From assembly GCA_023853785.1 (NCBI GenBank), contig JAJIRX010000816.1:1-33562 (forward strand): a DNA stretch of 33,562 nt, read 5' to 3'. The position numbers and the translations under genes were made by a program. The notes below the pieces were generated by a model that did no database searches, was not told the DNA's origin, and saw only the letters and a list, made by a program, of their open reading frames with translations. Below, in pieces: positions 19,174-30,380 of the stretch. The DNA comes from Psilocybe azurescens (taxonomy: Eukaryota > Basidiomycota > Agaricomycetes > Agaricales > Agrocybaceae). Within the stretch, counting starts at the first letter, position 1. Each line of letters opens with the position of its first letter.

Positions 19174-20530
19174 CGTTGAGTCGCTTCAAAGTTCAATGCT
19201 GCCTCTTTCAGTATACAACCCACGTCCTTTATAAACCTTGGAAGCTTGACCGTCGAGATGTGTTGTATTTTTTACCACTCGTTCTAAATCAGGACCTAAG
19301 AGACGAACACAAGAAATACCTGAGATGAGATTTATAATTAACCGACTAGGGAAACCTGTTATTATCCGGCTAAACATACTTTGCATCATTTCAGCCAAGT
19401 AGGATCACCACATGATCGACATATCTGGTATTCTGACAGATACGCGTCGAACGCAATATCTGACATATCTCAGTTCTCAGAAAGGGTGATTTTCAAGATC
19501 ATGCAGTGAACGTTAGGTCAACAGGCAAGTACTAATCCGACCAGTATTTAGTATCGTTCTCGGAACACAATTTTCTTGTTTCCCATACTAGGCAGGGAAC
19601 TTAATAGCTTACGATCAGATGCGTGCCTAGTCAAGTTTCATTTATAAATTTTTAGCAAATCAACATCAAAATGTAATCACACGGCACCATCGAGGTGCGG
19701 AGATGTCTTGTTTTAAGGCTGTCATTATCATCGGTTGGTTAACCTCACCCAAGGTGATTGAATCAGACGATAGTCATTGTGGATGATCACCATTCTTGAC
19801 TGAGCATCTCTAGACATCAGGACCGAAATGCCTTCTAAGTAGAGGATCCGAGTACACAATACTTTGGAGTCGGCATCTCAGTTCTACACCATTGACAGTT
19901 ATGTTGATACATTGTGCTTATCTATCTCCGGCTTCTCATTTTTGATTTTATACATCAATAGGAACAACTCGTATGAATCAGAGACGAGATTATCCCTGTA
20001 CTACTAAGTGGACATCGTTATGTATTCAAAGAAATAGGGAACCATAAGTAAACATGCCTACTTTGGCCCAAGCTTTGATCAGCAATAGGCCGAACTGGTC
20101 CTATAGAGTCGACCCTGTTTGTAGGCATTGCGAATGTCCATCAACCATGTGTGCAGACTGCATGACGAAAATCATTATTTGTGGTAGGTGAACAACTATT
20201 TTGTGGGCAACAGAAGGGAGGAGGATTTCGATCTGTCGTGCCGTCGTGTCAGATAGTCGTTCCCACAGACATGACTTATAGAGGATTGTTCAGAATGCCG
20301 AAAGGATAGAATGCAGGCAAAAGTATTGGCCAGTATACTCCACAGCATAAGGAACTGGCCAGATTGATGGTTCATCTTAAGGCGGTGGAGAAGTTGAACT
20401 AACTAAGCACATTATGGTTAATAGGTAAGCAATCGTACAGATGCCGTCCACATGCTAAATGTTCCCATATTATGCGTAGCCTCGAAATGATAGATATTAC
20501 GGTATAAGATAGGACAAACACCGGGCACAT
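19174..20530. other. host DNA without a recognisable gene
   Basis: All six frames are broken often and I see no family motif, repeat array or RNA gene. Confidence 0.5.
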
Positions 20531-20545
20531 ACCCTCACTGATACC

Positions 20546-21013
20546 ATGATCTCCCTCCTCCTCTTCTTAACTTACCTTTCTCAAGGAGAATCTCCCCTCT
20601 GTCAGCTCCCTCAGGGCTTTTTGGAGACCTCCGACGTGACGTGATAGGCTTAGAAATATCTACATTTCACGAACCGTCGATCGCTCTGGAATATTATCTG
20701 GAGCTGCTTTGCAACAGTCGTTGCATGCTCTTGGATAGCTGTTCATCCAGATACTCCAGACACAGATGATACTAGGCTCGCAATGATCCTGCAACGTGTC
20801 AAGTATATGCTTTGGACTGTTCTAACCCTGGAACTGGTCATTTCCTCGTGTCATAAGACGATGAACTGGCACCATTTATCAAAGTTCATGGGTCTTTATA
20901 GTCTGTTTTACCATACTCAATTGCCTAATGGGTATTTGCAAAATCTCACGAAAAGGGACGACAGCCAGGTCCACGATCTATCGGTTTTCAACTCGGGTTT
21001 GGGGTTGGAATAG
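20546..21013 (+). pseudogene. 5' part of a predicted secreted/membrane protein gene of an Agaricomycete family
   Basis: Starts MISLLLFLTYLSQGESPLCQ, a plausible signal peptide, and runs to FLETSDVT before a stop. A second block, in frame from about 20670, reads RRSLWNIIWSCFATVVACSW, IAVHPDTPDTDDTRLAMILQ and RVKYMLWTVLTLELVI. The (R)SLW(D/N)IIWSC..T..AC.W..VHP pattern, followed by R.K.M(L)W....EL(V)I, is the N-terminal signature of a very abundant Agaricomycete family of predicted membrane proteins of unknown function. The link between the blocks (an intron or indel around 20640-20665) is not resolved. The usual C-terminal membrane region is not seen downstream, so the gene is truncated or degenerate. 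Confidence 0.5.
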
Positions 21014-22041
21014 CACCAATCAGGCACTTCTCCAGACTCCGGCCTATCTGCATACTCTATAGACGGATCATTTTCTAGTCGCAAAATGTCATGGATGTGG
21101 TTTATCTGGATCATGAGCTTCGCATCTTCTTCAGCATCATGAATAGGACACCAGTTTATGGGAATGCTTGAAGGAACCGTAATTTCATCCCTTGACTTCT
21201 TGCAATCATCACGCCGTCGTTGTAGCATCGATAAGGGCGCTCTCGAAGTTTTGAGGTCATGGCAGCAAGGCGAACCTGGCGAAGTCGATACTCGTGGTGA
21301 GTAATTTTCAGAGTCTATGGATAATAGTACCGACGCACCCTTGATAGTCGGTCCTTCCCATTGTCCATCCAACCATCTTCATTGAGATCCCTTCGAACAA
21401 CGAGCAAAACCTCCCGATCTAGCATCGTCCATTAGTTCGAATATTGAATTAGAAATAAGGTGTACGACATACAGCTCTGTGTAAGGACTCAAGGTGCTCT
21501 GCATCCTGACGTATCGCACGGACTGCAGCGGCGTACTGATCCAGCATTTTATATGCTGCATAGATACGCCCCCCTGCAGAGCGAGAGTTTCTCATATACT
21601 ACGCTGTTCACAGTATCCTAAAATAAAAGCAAAAAAACTTAGAATCAAGCAAAATAGGCACGGCTAGTTTACTACGCACCGTGGTCGAGTATATGTGACG
21701 TTCTCGTATGATTCTCTGTCTGCCATGTCCATAGAGTCGAATAGAGCCTCGTCCTGCTGCGAAGCGCGACTGATAGTTCCAACCGATATGGATATGAATG
21801 ACAGAGACACCGAGACGATGTCAGGTCCGAAATATCAGAGAGCACCTCACTGTTTTCTATGGTTGTCGTGTGATGCTATAACGTATGAAAAATCGAACAC
21901 ATCTGTGTAAGCAAAAAAAAACAAGTGGAATAGATGTCCAAGTGTTCTCACAATATTATCGGTGTTGCTGACAGTATCCTGTCCTGAGCTGGGAGAAATT
22001 AGGGAAGGAACCGAGTCGTTATCGGTGGCTGAATCCATCAT
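20917..22041 (-). other. unrecognised multi-exon gene candidate
   Basis: A candidate first exon at 21952-22041 (MMDSATDNDSVPSLISPSSG) ends at a GTGAGA donor. Further coding-like blocks are RASQQDEALFDSMDMADRES (before a GTGCGT donor near 21680), IYAAYKMLDQYAAAVRAIRQ followed by DAEHLESLHRA (before GTATGT near 21475), and REVLLVVRRDLNEDGWMD near 21390. The longest open frame is 20917-21372 (151 aa; GQWEGPTIKGASVLLSIDSE). Phases do not all agree between blocks. No family recognised. It would be convergent with the plus-strand gene ending near 21013. Confidence 0.3.
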
Positions 22042-25000
22042 TAGAACACGACAAGAGAGAGAAAAATTCGGTTAGCGTCAGTATCCATCCATCCGTTTTA
22101 ATGTCCAAGAACACTGCCTTTTATGCGTTAAGTGGCTCTAGGCCATTAATTTTGCACGAGATGAACCATTGAACGGTGTATGGATGGGGGTAGATCACCT
22201 CCGAGATGAGCCGCAAGGTGCCCGCCGGGGTGCGCTTTGTCTTCCCAATTTGCATCGCTGGCTCTTTCAAAATTTAAATGTGTTCTAGATGAGGGGAGAC
22301 AAAACACCGGATTGAATGACTCAATGGAGGATCTCATTGTCTTTGTCCAGGATGATGATAACCACTCCATTCGGAGATCGCCTGGGGGAGTCATATAAAC
22401 TCTCGGAAATAAAGCTGATGCTGATGGGCCACATACCAGATAGGGACATACGCATCTCTCCAAATATGTACCTCAGAACAATGCGACTGTGTATTGTACG
22501 ACATCGTTGGAAGGACGAGATAAACGTGTAGTAGCAATACTACTGTGTCGTAGTACTCATAAATTCGAAGCCACATATGATTGTCATGGCACCAGCTACA
22601 GTTTCAGCTCCAGGACTCCAGGTGTGGTTCGCGCCTTGACCATTGAGACTCCCAATTCGGCCTCTCTATCATTGTTAGGCCATGTCACGCCTTCTATAGC
22701 CTTAATCAATTGTCAAAATGGAGAAGATGGGGTGGCCAATTTCCAATGGTTACGATTACGGAGGATGCAAAAAAGCAGGCTGTGCATAATGTTGCTAGAA
22801 TGTCGCGTGTTAATACTTCATCGAAATCTATTTCATCCCTATCAGTGACTAGCCAGGAAATCATAACTCACAAGCTCGACACAGAACGTCGAGCGGCCTG
22901 GAAGATAAAACCATGAACGATCGATCACGCGGCCATCCAGACTCCGCATTCTTAATGCACACAAAATCCCAAGAAAATTTTATCCTCCATGTCTCGATAG
23001 AACTTGATAAACCATGCCACGAAAATCATAACGCCCGACGTATAGGTCAATGAGTCTCGTAGGAATGGTGATAAACTCTAACGTGATGAAGAGGATACAA
23101 AATTCATGTGGACGTGGAAATGTATGATCATACATGGATCGAACGGAGCGCGAGATGTGTGAAACGAGCTCGCAAAAAAGGCCTCACGAGAGAACGTGAA
23201 ATACGCTGAAATAGACATCAATCAACGCCACTTTCAGTCATCCACGTTGACCGTGTGTATGCGCATACAGCTGGGCCAAAAGAGACGCATGAAGGTGCCA
23301 GACAAGAAATTGACCAAGTTGAAAGTAACATGACTGACTGCTTCCATGTCCGACGACGTAGATATTCACGACGGAAGTGCTCGCGCAAACCGAGTTGGTA
23401 ATCCTTGAAGGGTGTAGGAGGCCACCAGCTATACCGCATCATTATATGCGTCAAAGACTCACCTTTGACTACCATATATATGATATTTATTATATTTTCC
23501 ATATCTCAGTGAGATACGGATGGAATAGAAGTTGATCCGCTGAGCTAAAAGGTATGCAGCGCATCGACGCATGGAGCTAGGTGGAAACGCCTAGATCAAT
23601 TTCAACAGAAAAGGATTCATGATCAAGCCAGACATAGGAAGAGAAACATCTATTCTCACCTATCGTTGTCGAGCTTCAACCTATCACTTGGATGCCATCG
23701 TGTTTACTACCCGCTTGGGGTGTTCCCGGCCTTGCGGCGGTCCAGGTTGTCGATAACCCTATACTGACACTGGCAAGATAGATCATCAACGATCGTCCTC
23801 GACAAACGAGAAAGAATAGCATATTTTCGGAGTTTAAGGGGACCCAGTCATAGGCTGTGCCGGAGGGTGTGAGAGAGGAAGAGAGAGGCAGCGGGCGAAG
23901 TTCGGAGGGAAGTCTGTGTCACCAAAATGTGACCGTCACTGTGTACTTAGTGATCCGTGAGATCGTTGAGCTTCGGGTATCGATGAAGCCGGTTGAATCG
24001 GTACAATACGTCCGTGAGCAAATAACGACCAATTGACGACGGAATACATCCAAATATACCTGTTTCCCATACTTTGGAGGAAAATATAAGCACATAGTTG
24101 CAGCCTTCAGCAATGCGCCGGGTTCTGTTCTTGACATCGTGCTGTATCTAATGTGGGCTTAATTGAGTTTTGGCTCTATGGGATCCACAGCATTATCTAG
24201 TTGTTTTGATAGTCCCTGAAATAATTATAAACGTGAAAACAAAAACGACAGTCTGGATTCCTAATCCCTCCTTCCATCGTCTCTACCCTACACCATCAAT
24301 ATATTCCAAATACCACCACCAAGAGTGTTCAGATGGAGTCTGCGACCGACATCGATGTACTATTTGTGACGAGACATATCAAGTCGAACTTCGAAGGAAG
24401 TCAGCTGCGTCGTAAAATGCAGAGAATATGGCGGTTATGTGAGGTTGGGTCGGACAGATTTGTGAGATGCTGAACGGGCTTTGGAGTATGAAGAAGTGGT
24501 TCCCTTCGTTAGTATGAGTGGGAAGCTCGCCAGATGTCTCCTCCCGGAACTTCACGTCGACAGAGTATGCTACGGTCATGAGCTGCAGCGAGCATACGAT
24601 TATCCATCTCGTCCGACCCAAACATGTTCAGGGGTTGTAATAGACTGACATGGCTCCACCGCCAGCCCATATATCGTGCAAAGGAGTTGACAAGACCTAT
24701 AGCCGGGAAGTTCGCAGCAGCCATACGGTTACTCGGTTTGTATAAGAACATCGCGAGGAAGATTGGGGAGATATTCTGAAGCATTTGGGTTGATGAATCC
24801 GTAATATAGGAGAGCTCTGGGTGTATCCCCCCTCGTTAACTATTGCTATGAGAACTGGGAGACAGGGTGGGGAGACGCGACCCGGATACGGGTGCTCTGT
24901 GGGCATGATACAGTCAACGTCTTATGTAAGAATGTTGAGCCTTGCAGTATAGAAGGCGGTCAATGGATGATACAAAATGACTAAAAACAATATGCTGTTT

Positions 25001-25560
25001 GAGGATAGAAATACAACGAGGCCCTTGCCTTGCGATGTGGTTTACTCAAAAAGAAAAGAGCTGTGGGACGGAAAGGGTAAAGCAGGCCACCTCGGCATTT
25101 GGACTACTGCGTGACTCGGCATTTCCGCATGGAGTATGTCCGATGGAATGGAGAGCTTGTGGACGTGGAACAAACGCCCCACTGATACAAGGATGGACAA
25201 TCGATCGTATTTATCACGCTCGGGCTAAGCTCGGCTAACTACTTATAATAAATGACTCAGGGCAGAATGTTAGAGTAACTGGAATTCTAGAACCAAGCTA
25301 TTTGCTTAGGAATAGGGCTTGCATCAGATCAAAGATGTTGTGTTGTCGTCCAGTCACAATCCCTCAAGGAGGCGAATGCTCATAGATTATTTTTCAGTAG
25401 CAATGTGACTGAGAGGGGGCGTGTGCAAGGCCGTGGATGACACAAATCAAAAACAAGTAGTTCCAATTTGATCAGCCTGACGCCGCACTACTGTGCATAA
25501 CTACACCCATGAGGTTGAATAACATTCCTTTTACTCCCATCTTGACAAAGCAGGCTCGGG
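22042..25560. other. host DNA with scattered unrecognised coding-like frames
   Basis: Open frames of 70-120 codons occur at 22489-22848 and 22710-22916 (+), 23218-23502 (-) and 24379-24906 (-, in overlapping frames, including GLVNSFARYMGW, LLQPLNMFGSDEMDNRMLAA and FSISQICPTQPHITAIFSAF). The 24379-24906 group on the minus strand looks most like protein, as if split by an indel or intron, but I cannot name it. No RNA gene or repeat array was seen. Confidence 0.3.
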
Positions 25561-25639
25561 CGATGCGAGTAGCCTAATAGGTTAACGTTTGTTTGAGTTA
25601 GGAGCAATTTAAATTGAATCTTCGCCGGCATACAAAAGG

Positions 25640-25813
25640 CGCGAGCATCCTCGATGAGACCCATTCTTTTTTCTTTCCCTTTCCCTCACGTACACGCTCA
25701 CTATGAGGTGCATTCTCCCCTCCTTCTCCCCTCTAGTACGCGATTCTTATGTCATGCCTGTGTCAGTGTCTATATTTGAATCTCTGAACACCAACGAGGC
25801 AACCATTTGGATC
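25640..25813 (+). other. candidate gene start interrupted by the right transposon
   Basis: A TATA-like TACAAAA (about 25631) is followed by a CT-rich stretch (25664-25690), common before fungal transcription starts. An ATG at 25703 opens a frame (MRCILPSFSPLVRDSYVMPV, then ESLNTNEATIW) that runs into the transposon insertion at 25814. In the reconstructed empty site the frame would stop shortly after the target duplication (IYRP then TAA), so either an intron followed or this is not a gene. Confidence 0.3.
25807..25813. repeat. target site duplication, left side of right transposon
   Basis: TTGGATC here is repeated at 33082-33088, immediately outside the other end. One base further out the flanks differ (T versus C), so the duplication is 7 bp, or 8 bp with one mismatch. 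Confidence 0.75.
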
Positions 25814-26166
25814 GAGGTCTTTCCTTTCCCCACACAATCCATATGGACTCCAGTGGACTCCAGTGGACTCCAGTGGACTCCACTGGACTCTCTGTCCAGC
25901 CAAACTGGCTGACAGATTGTCCAGTCCACTGGACTGGAACTGGACTGCAGTCCACTGGAGTCCACTGGACTCGCACTGGACTCCTGCCAAATTTTCAGTC
26001 CAGTCTCAGTCCAGTGGATTGAGAGTCCAGTCAAGTCCACTGGAGTCCACTGGAGTCCACTGGACTGGGGCTTAAATATTCACTGAATAACAACAAATAA
26101 TATGTTTATTAGCACAGTCCAGTGGACTCCAGTGGAGTCCAGTGGAGTCCACTGGAGTCCACTGGA
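25814..26166. repeat. left TIR and subterminal repeats of right transposon
   Basis: Arrays of TGGACTCCAGTGGACTCCAC and inverted forms run from about 25844 to 26066 and from 26117 to 26166. The first ~75 bp are the TIR. An AT-rich block (26167-26330) follows. Confidence 0.85.
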
Positions 26167-26664
26167 TGCAATAATTAACATAATATCCAAAGTATAATCA
26201 TTAGTTATTAATATTAATATCAATTGCAAAAAATAACATAAAAATTGACACTGTATAATAACAATTAACTGAGACTACATTTAAATAAACCAGAGAGCAA
26301 CGCCTCCCTGTAAATTAAATTTTGCATTTTGTTCAGTCCGCAGGGTAAGAATTTCACAGGCGCATGTGACGCTGCACGCGTACCCGGCATCGGCCGATCG
26401 GCACGATCGCCATCAAACGGATGCATGTGCTGTCAATTGCTTCTTTCTTTCCAACCACCACCATCTCCCCTTCCCTTTCTCTCGCCGTCGCCTTGCCCTC
26501 TTCACCACCGCCGCCGTCACCGTCGCCGCCGTCCCTCACCCGCCGCCACCCTTCTCGCCCTCGCTGACGGCCTCGTCATCACCGTTTGCGAGGGCGGATC
26601 GGGTAGCCGCCGCCGCCGCTGTTCAAAATGGGAGGAAGGGGGCCTGGGAGGAACCGGGAAGGAG

Positions 26665-26716
26665 GTGAGTACATACCGTCCCGCCTATCCCCTTCTTTTG
26701 CTAACAAACCACGCAG
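26665..26716 (+). other. 52-bp candidate leader intron, right copy
   Basis: GGAG|GTGAGT donor and CCACGCAG acceptor with CTAAC just upstream, at the same place and length as in the left copy. It lies in the GC-rich block 26350-26840 ahead of the minisatellite, consistent with a spliced 5' leader of the transposase gene. Confidence 0.5.
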
Positions 26717-26839
26717 GCGCAGACCCCGTGTCGACGGCACGAGGCACTGATGAGGGCACGCACAGCGTCCTCGTTGCCGTCGACGGTGGCCCTGCTGTTG
26801 GGTATCCCAACATGGGGCCACCATAGCTGCCATGTCGTA

Positions 26840-27810
26840 CTGCGGCCTCCGCCGTTGCCAGCTCGTGTGGCCCCCACATCGTGCCGCCCCGCTGCACCCC
26901 TCTGGCCGCCACGTCACTCGCCCCCCTCGACATTGCCAGCTCGTGTGGCCCCCCCATCGTGCTGCCCCGCCGCACCCCTCTGTGGCCGCCCACGCTACCC
27001 GCCCCCTCCGCCGTTGCCAGCTCGTGTGGCCCCCATCGTGCCACCCCGCCGCACCCCTCTGTGGCCGCCCACGCTACCGGCCCCCTTGACGCTGCCAGCT
27101 CGTGTGGCCCCCATCGTGCCACCCGCCCCCCTCGACGCTGCCAGCTCGTGTGGCCCCCATCGTGCCACCCTGCCGCACCCTCAGTGGCCGCCACGCTACC
27201 CGCTGCATCCGCCGTTGCCAGCTCGCGTGGCCCCCATCGTGCCACCCCGCCGCACCCCTCGGTGGCCGCCACGCTACCCGCTGCATCCGCCGTTGCCAGC
27301 TCGTGTGGCCCCACATCGTGCCACCTCGCTGCACCTCTCTGTGGCCGCCACGCTACCCGCCCCGACGCCTGCCAGCTCGTGTGGCCCCCATCGTGCCACC
27401 CCGCCCCTTGACGCTGCCAGCTCGTTTGGCCCCCCATCGTGCCACCCTGCCGCACCCCTCGGTGGCCGCCACGCTACCCGCTGCATCCGCCGTTGCCAGC
27501 TCGTGTGGCCCCACATCGTGCCACCCCGCCGCACCCCTCTGTGGCCGCCCACGCTACCCGCCCCCCTCGACGCTGCCAGCTCGTGTGGCCCCCCATCGTG
27601 CCACCCTTCTGTGGCCGCCATGCTACCCGCTCCCTCCGCTGTTGCCAGCTCGTGTGGCCCCCATCGTGCCACCCCGCCGCACCCCTCTGTGGCCGCCACG
27701 CTACCGGCCCCCTTGACGCTGCCAGCTCGTGTGGCCCCCACATTGTGCCACCCCGCCCGCACCCCTCTGTGGCCGCCACGCTACCCGCCCCTCCGCCATT
27801 GCCTGTCCTT
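26840..27810. repeat. GC-rich minisatellite, 13 units of ~78 bp, right copy
   Basis: TGCCAGCTCG occurs 13 times between about 26856 and 27720, the same number as in the left copy, including short units at matching places. It lies between the leader exon and the start codon at 28063. Long open frames (up to 360 codons, with repeated PARVAPIVPP-like or SSCGPHRATP-like peptides) exist in every frame and are attributed to repeat periodicity. Confidence 0.9.
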
Positions 27811-28062
27811 GTCTCTGTCCCCTCTTGCATGATGTTCTCTATGTAGTTATATAGCTAACTTTTTACAATGTATATAGCCTTAGTTAGCATATATATATAT
27901 ATTTCATGTATTCACTGGGCTTGAATTTTCGTAGTGAACTTGGATTTATTTTGGAGTATTTATATGAGTTACCATATTAAGATTACTCTCTGCTTGAAGC
28001 GCAGATTGCCTCTTGTTCCGTAACTGCCATCATCACTGTACTGCTAGCTCACCACCTGCACT

Positions 28063-30302
28063 ATGCCTGCTACTACTAGGTCTACCACCAAAGCTACACC
28101 TGCTGCTTCTGCTGTTGCTTCTAATAGCAGGAAGAGGCAAGGGTCTAGTGCTGCTCAGACTGCTAAGAAGAGATTAAGGTCTGGTTCAAACAGGGCAGCC
28201 AAGACAGATCTAGAGAAGGAGAAGGAAGGAGGAGAGGAGAGGAGGGGGGAGGAGGAGGAGGAGGGAGGAGGAGGAGGAGGAGGAGGAGGAGGGGGAGGAA
28301 GGGGAGAAGGAGGAGGGGAGGAAGGGGAGGAAGGGAGAAGGAGGAGGGGGAGGAAGGGGAGAAGGAGGACAGGGAGGAAGGGGAGAAGGAGGAGGGGGGG
28401 GAGGAGGGAGGGAGGAGGGGGGAGGAGGGGAGGGATGGAGCAGGGTTACCAGATCTGGAGGAGATGGTGGTTGATAAGTTGAGGAAAGGGGGAGAAGAGG
28501 GAGGAAAGCAACTTTGAAGAAAGAGGTCAAGAAGTAAGAAGTTATTGACTATATTTTAATTTATTTCTAACTTTATTTTCAGATCAAAACAGCGTAGGAC
28601 AACTGCAGAGAAAAAATGCAGCTGTTGAAGCTGAGGAAGCTAAGCGGATTAGGAAACAGACTCAGTGAGTTTGTTTTTGTTCTTTGTTTATATATATATA
28701 TTAAAATACTTTAAGCACTTTAAAAGTTCTGGCAGAAGGAGGTGATTCAGTTGCACCTCCCTCGGCGTTCCAGCACCAGTCTCTACAATTGAGTCTCTTC
28801 TGACTGCTATTTCTTCAACTGGTGGTACTGGAACTGCAGCTATCAATGCTGAAGCTACAACTCTGTCTGCTGCTGCCCCAAGCATCAATGATGCTCCTAC
28901 TCCTCTCGTCTCAACCACTACAATGTCTTTGCCTGCTCCAGATATTTCTGCTCCAGTTGCTATCAGTTCAGAGGAGCAGAAAACATCTGAAAACAAGCTT
29001 TCTGATGAAGGTTGGTGTTTATATTTATATTTATTTTATTTAATTATTTAATTATAAACAGATGCCACTATGGAAAGCCCACCTCGTCCTGAAGGTTCTT
29101 CTCGGGCTACAGGTGGCATTTTTCGAGGCCGAGCAGTTGGATTGACTTATAATCCAGTTGATGATGAAGATCTTCATTTCTCACCTATTTTCAACAAAGT
29201 AAAGGGCTTTGTTCTTTTGTATTCATCTGTTTTGGATCCTTCTCAGCTTCAGGCAACAAATATGAGGCCTAGCATGCGGGTTCCTGTTACTGTCAACAAA
29301 AACTTAGGGCCAGTTTTGCAAAATGTTGCTAGTCTTTTGAACCAATCACCAGTAAGTTTTTCATAATACATACTAATTTAAATTTCTATCTGACTATATT
29401 TAGAAAATCGTATTCTTATCTGGGATGCTATAGATGAACTTTGGGACATGAAAGGTTTCTACAATAATGCAGTGGAATCCAATGATGAAATTTCATTCAA
29501 AGTTCATAATGGTAAACAAACTCTTCATATTCTTTGTGTGAGTATTATATAACAAGCTCAGCATGCTAAATATTACTAATTCAATGCTATAGAGCTCTTT
29601 TGAGCCTTCGATTTCTTTTTCTTCTATTAGCGCCATCACATGCTCGATCTCTTCAGGCTGCATCTCTTCCACCTATCTCTCGTTCTGTCACGCCACACAG
29701 TGTTCTGGTCCACACTCGCTCTCCTTCACTATCTATATCAACATCTGGTGAGGTTGAAACCAGTAACATCAACACCACTGCTGCTGAAGAAACTATTTCT
29801 CGTAAACCATTCACTCCTTATGAGTCCACCCTTGCTTCTGTTCTCAAGGTTCCAATGGATCTGACACGTCAGCACCCACCCAAAGACCTTCCTGGCCAGT
29901 ATCGTCGCTATTGTGCTGTTAGTGCTGCTCTTGACCAGATGGCTAAAATCTCAAAGTGGCCTGACAGACCACCAACTGAGAAGCAAGTCATCGAGCTTTT
30001 CATTGGGAAGAGTCAATGGAGTAACATGTGGCGTCCAACTTTTAAAGGGCTGCTCAGTATTTTCCCAAGATGAGCAAGTGGCTTAATGGGGATTCTGATA
30101 GCATGACAGCAGTAGAGCTCTGGGGTGATGATGCAAGGTATACTTTGAAAAATTTACAGGAATGGATGGATAATGATGGAAAGATGCTAAAGAAGGAAAA
30201 AGTTGTTGCTGTTGAGGAAAGGTCAGAGCAAGTTCATCAAAGGATACATCTGAGCAGGAGAAGTCAAAGAAGAAGAAGAAGAAGAAGCAATCTGAGCAGT
30301 AA
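28063..30302 (+). pseudogene. N-terminal half of transposase gene, right copy
   Basis: Exons can be traced at 28063-28533, 28583-28664, 28716-29010, 29062-29351, 29404-29537 and up to 30298, each with a GT donor and AG acceptor. The start MPATTRSTTKATPAA, the basic patch, the Glu/Gly tract and the terminal basic run match the left copy. The frame is broken at homopolymers: six A's near 28611-28616 where the left copy has four and the frame wants five, two extra C's near 28760-28770, and AAAA to AAA losses near 30045 and 30220. The apparent TAA at 30300-30302 overlaps a GTAAGT donor. Function beyond being part of the transposon's own gene is unknown. Confidence 0.65.
28222..28440. repeat. polypurine (GAG/GGA) microsatellite, right copy
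   Basis: A G/A-only tract within exon 1, coding for Glu and Gly. Its length and phase differ from the left copy by several indels, so the encoded peptide switches between Glu-rich and Arg/Gly-rich frames. Confidence 0.85.
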
Positions 30303-30380
30303 GTAGGAAGAATATAAATATATGCAATGTACTTTTAAATGTTTTAAAATCTAACTGTTTGTATACTGTGATTTTTTCAG
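30299..30380 (+). other. 82-bp stop-containing intron, right copy
   Basis: GAGCA|GTAAGT donor at 30299 and TTTTTTCAG acceptor ending at 30380. Splicing removes the TAA and joins the lysine-rich end of the upstream frame to SFITIYLMAISPLL of the CxC5 half without a shift. It matches 2695-2776 in the left copy. Confidence 0.6.

Noticed and set aside
23532..23590. tRNA-like text (TTTTAGCTCAGCGGATCAAC on the minus strand)
   Set aside because: No acceptor stem, anticodon arm or T-loop can be placed around it.
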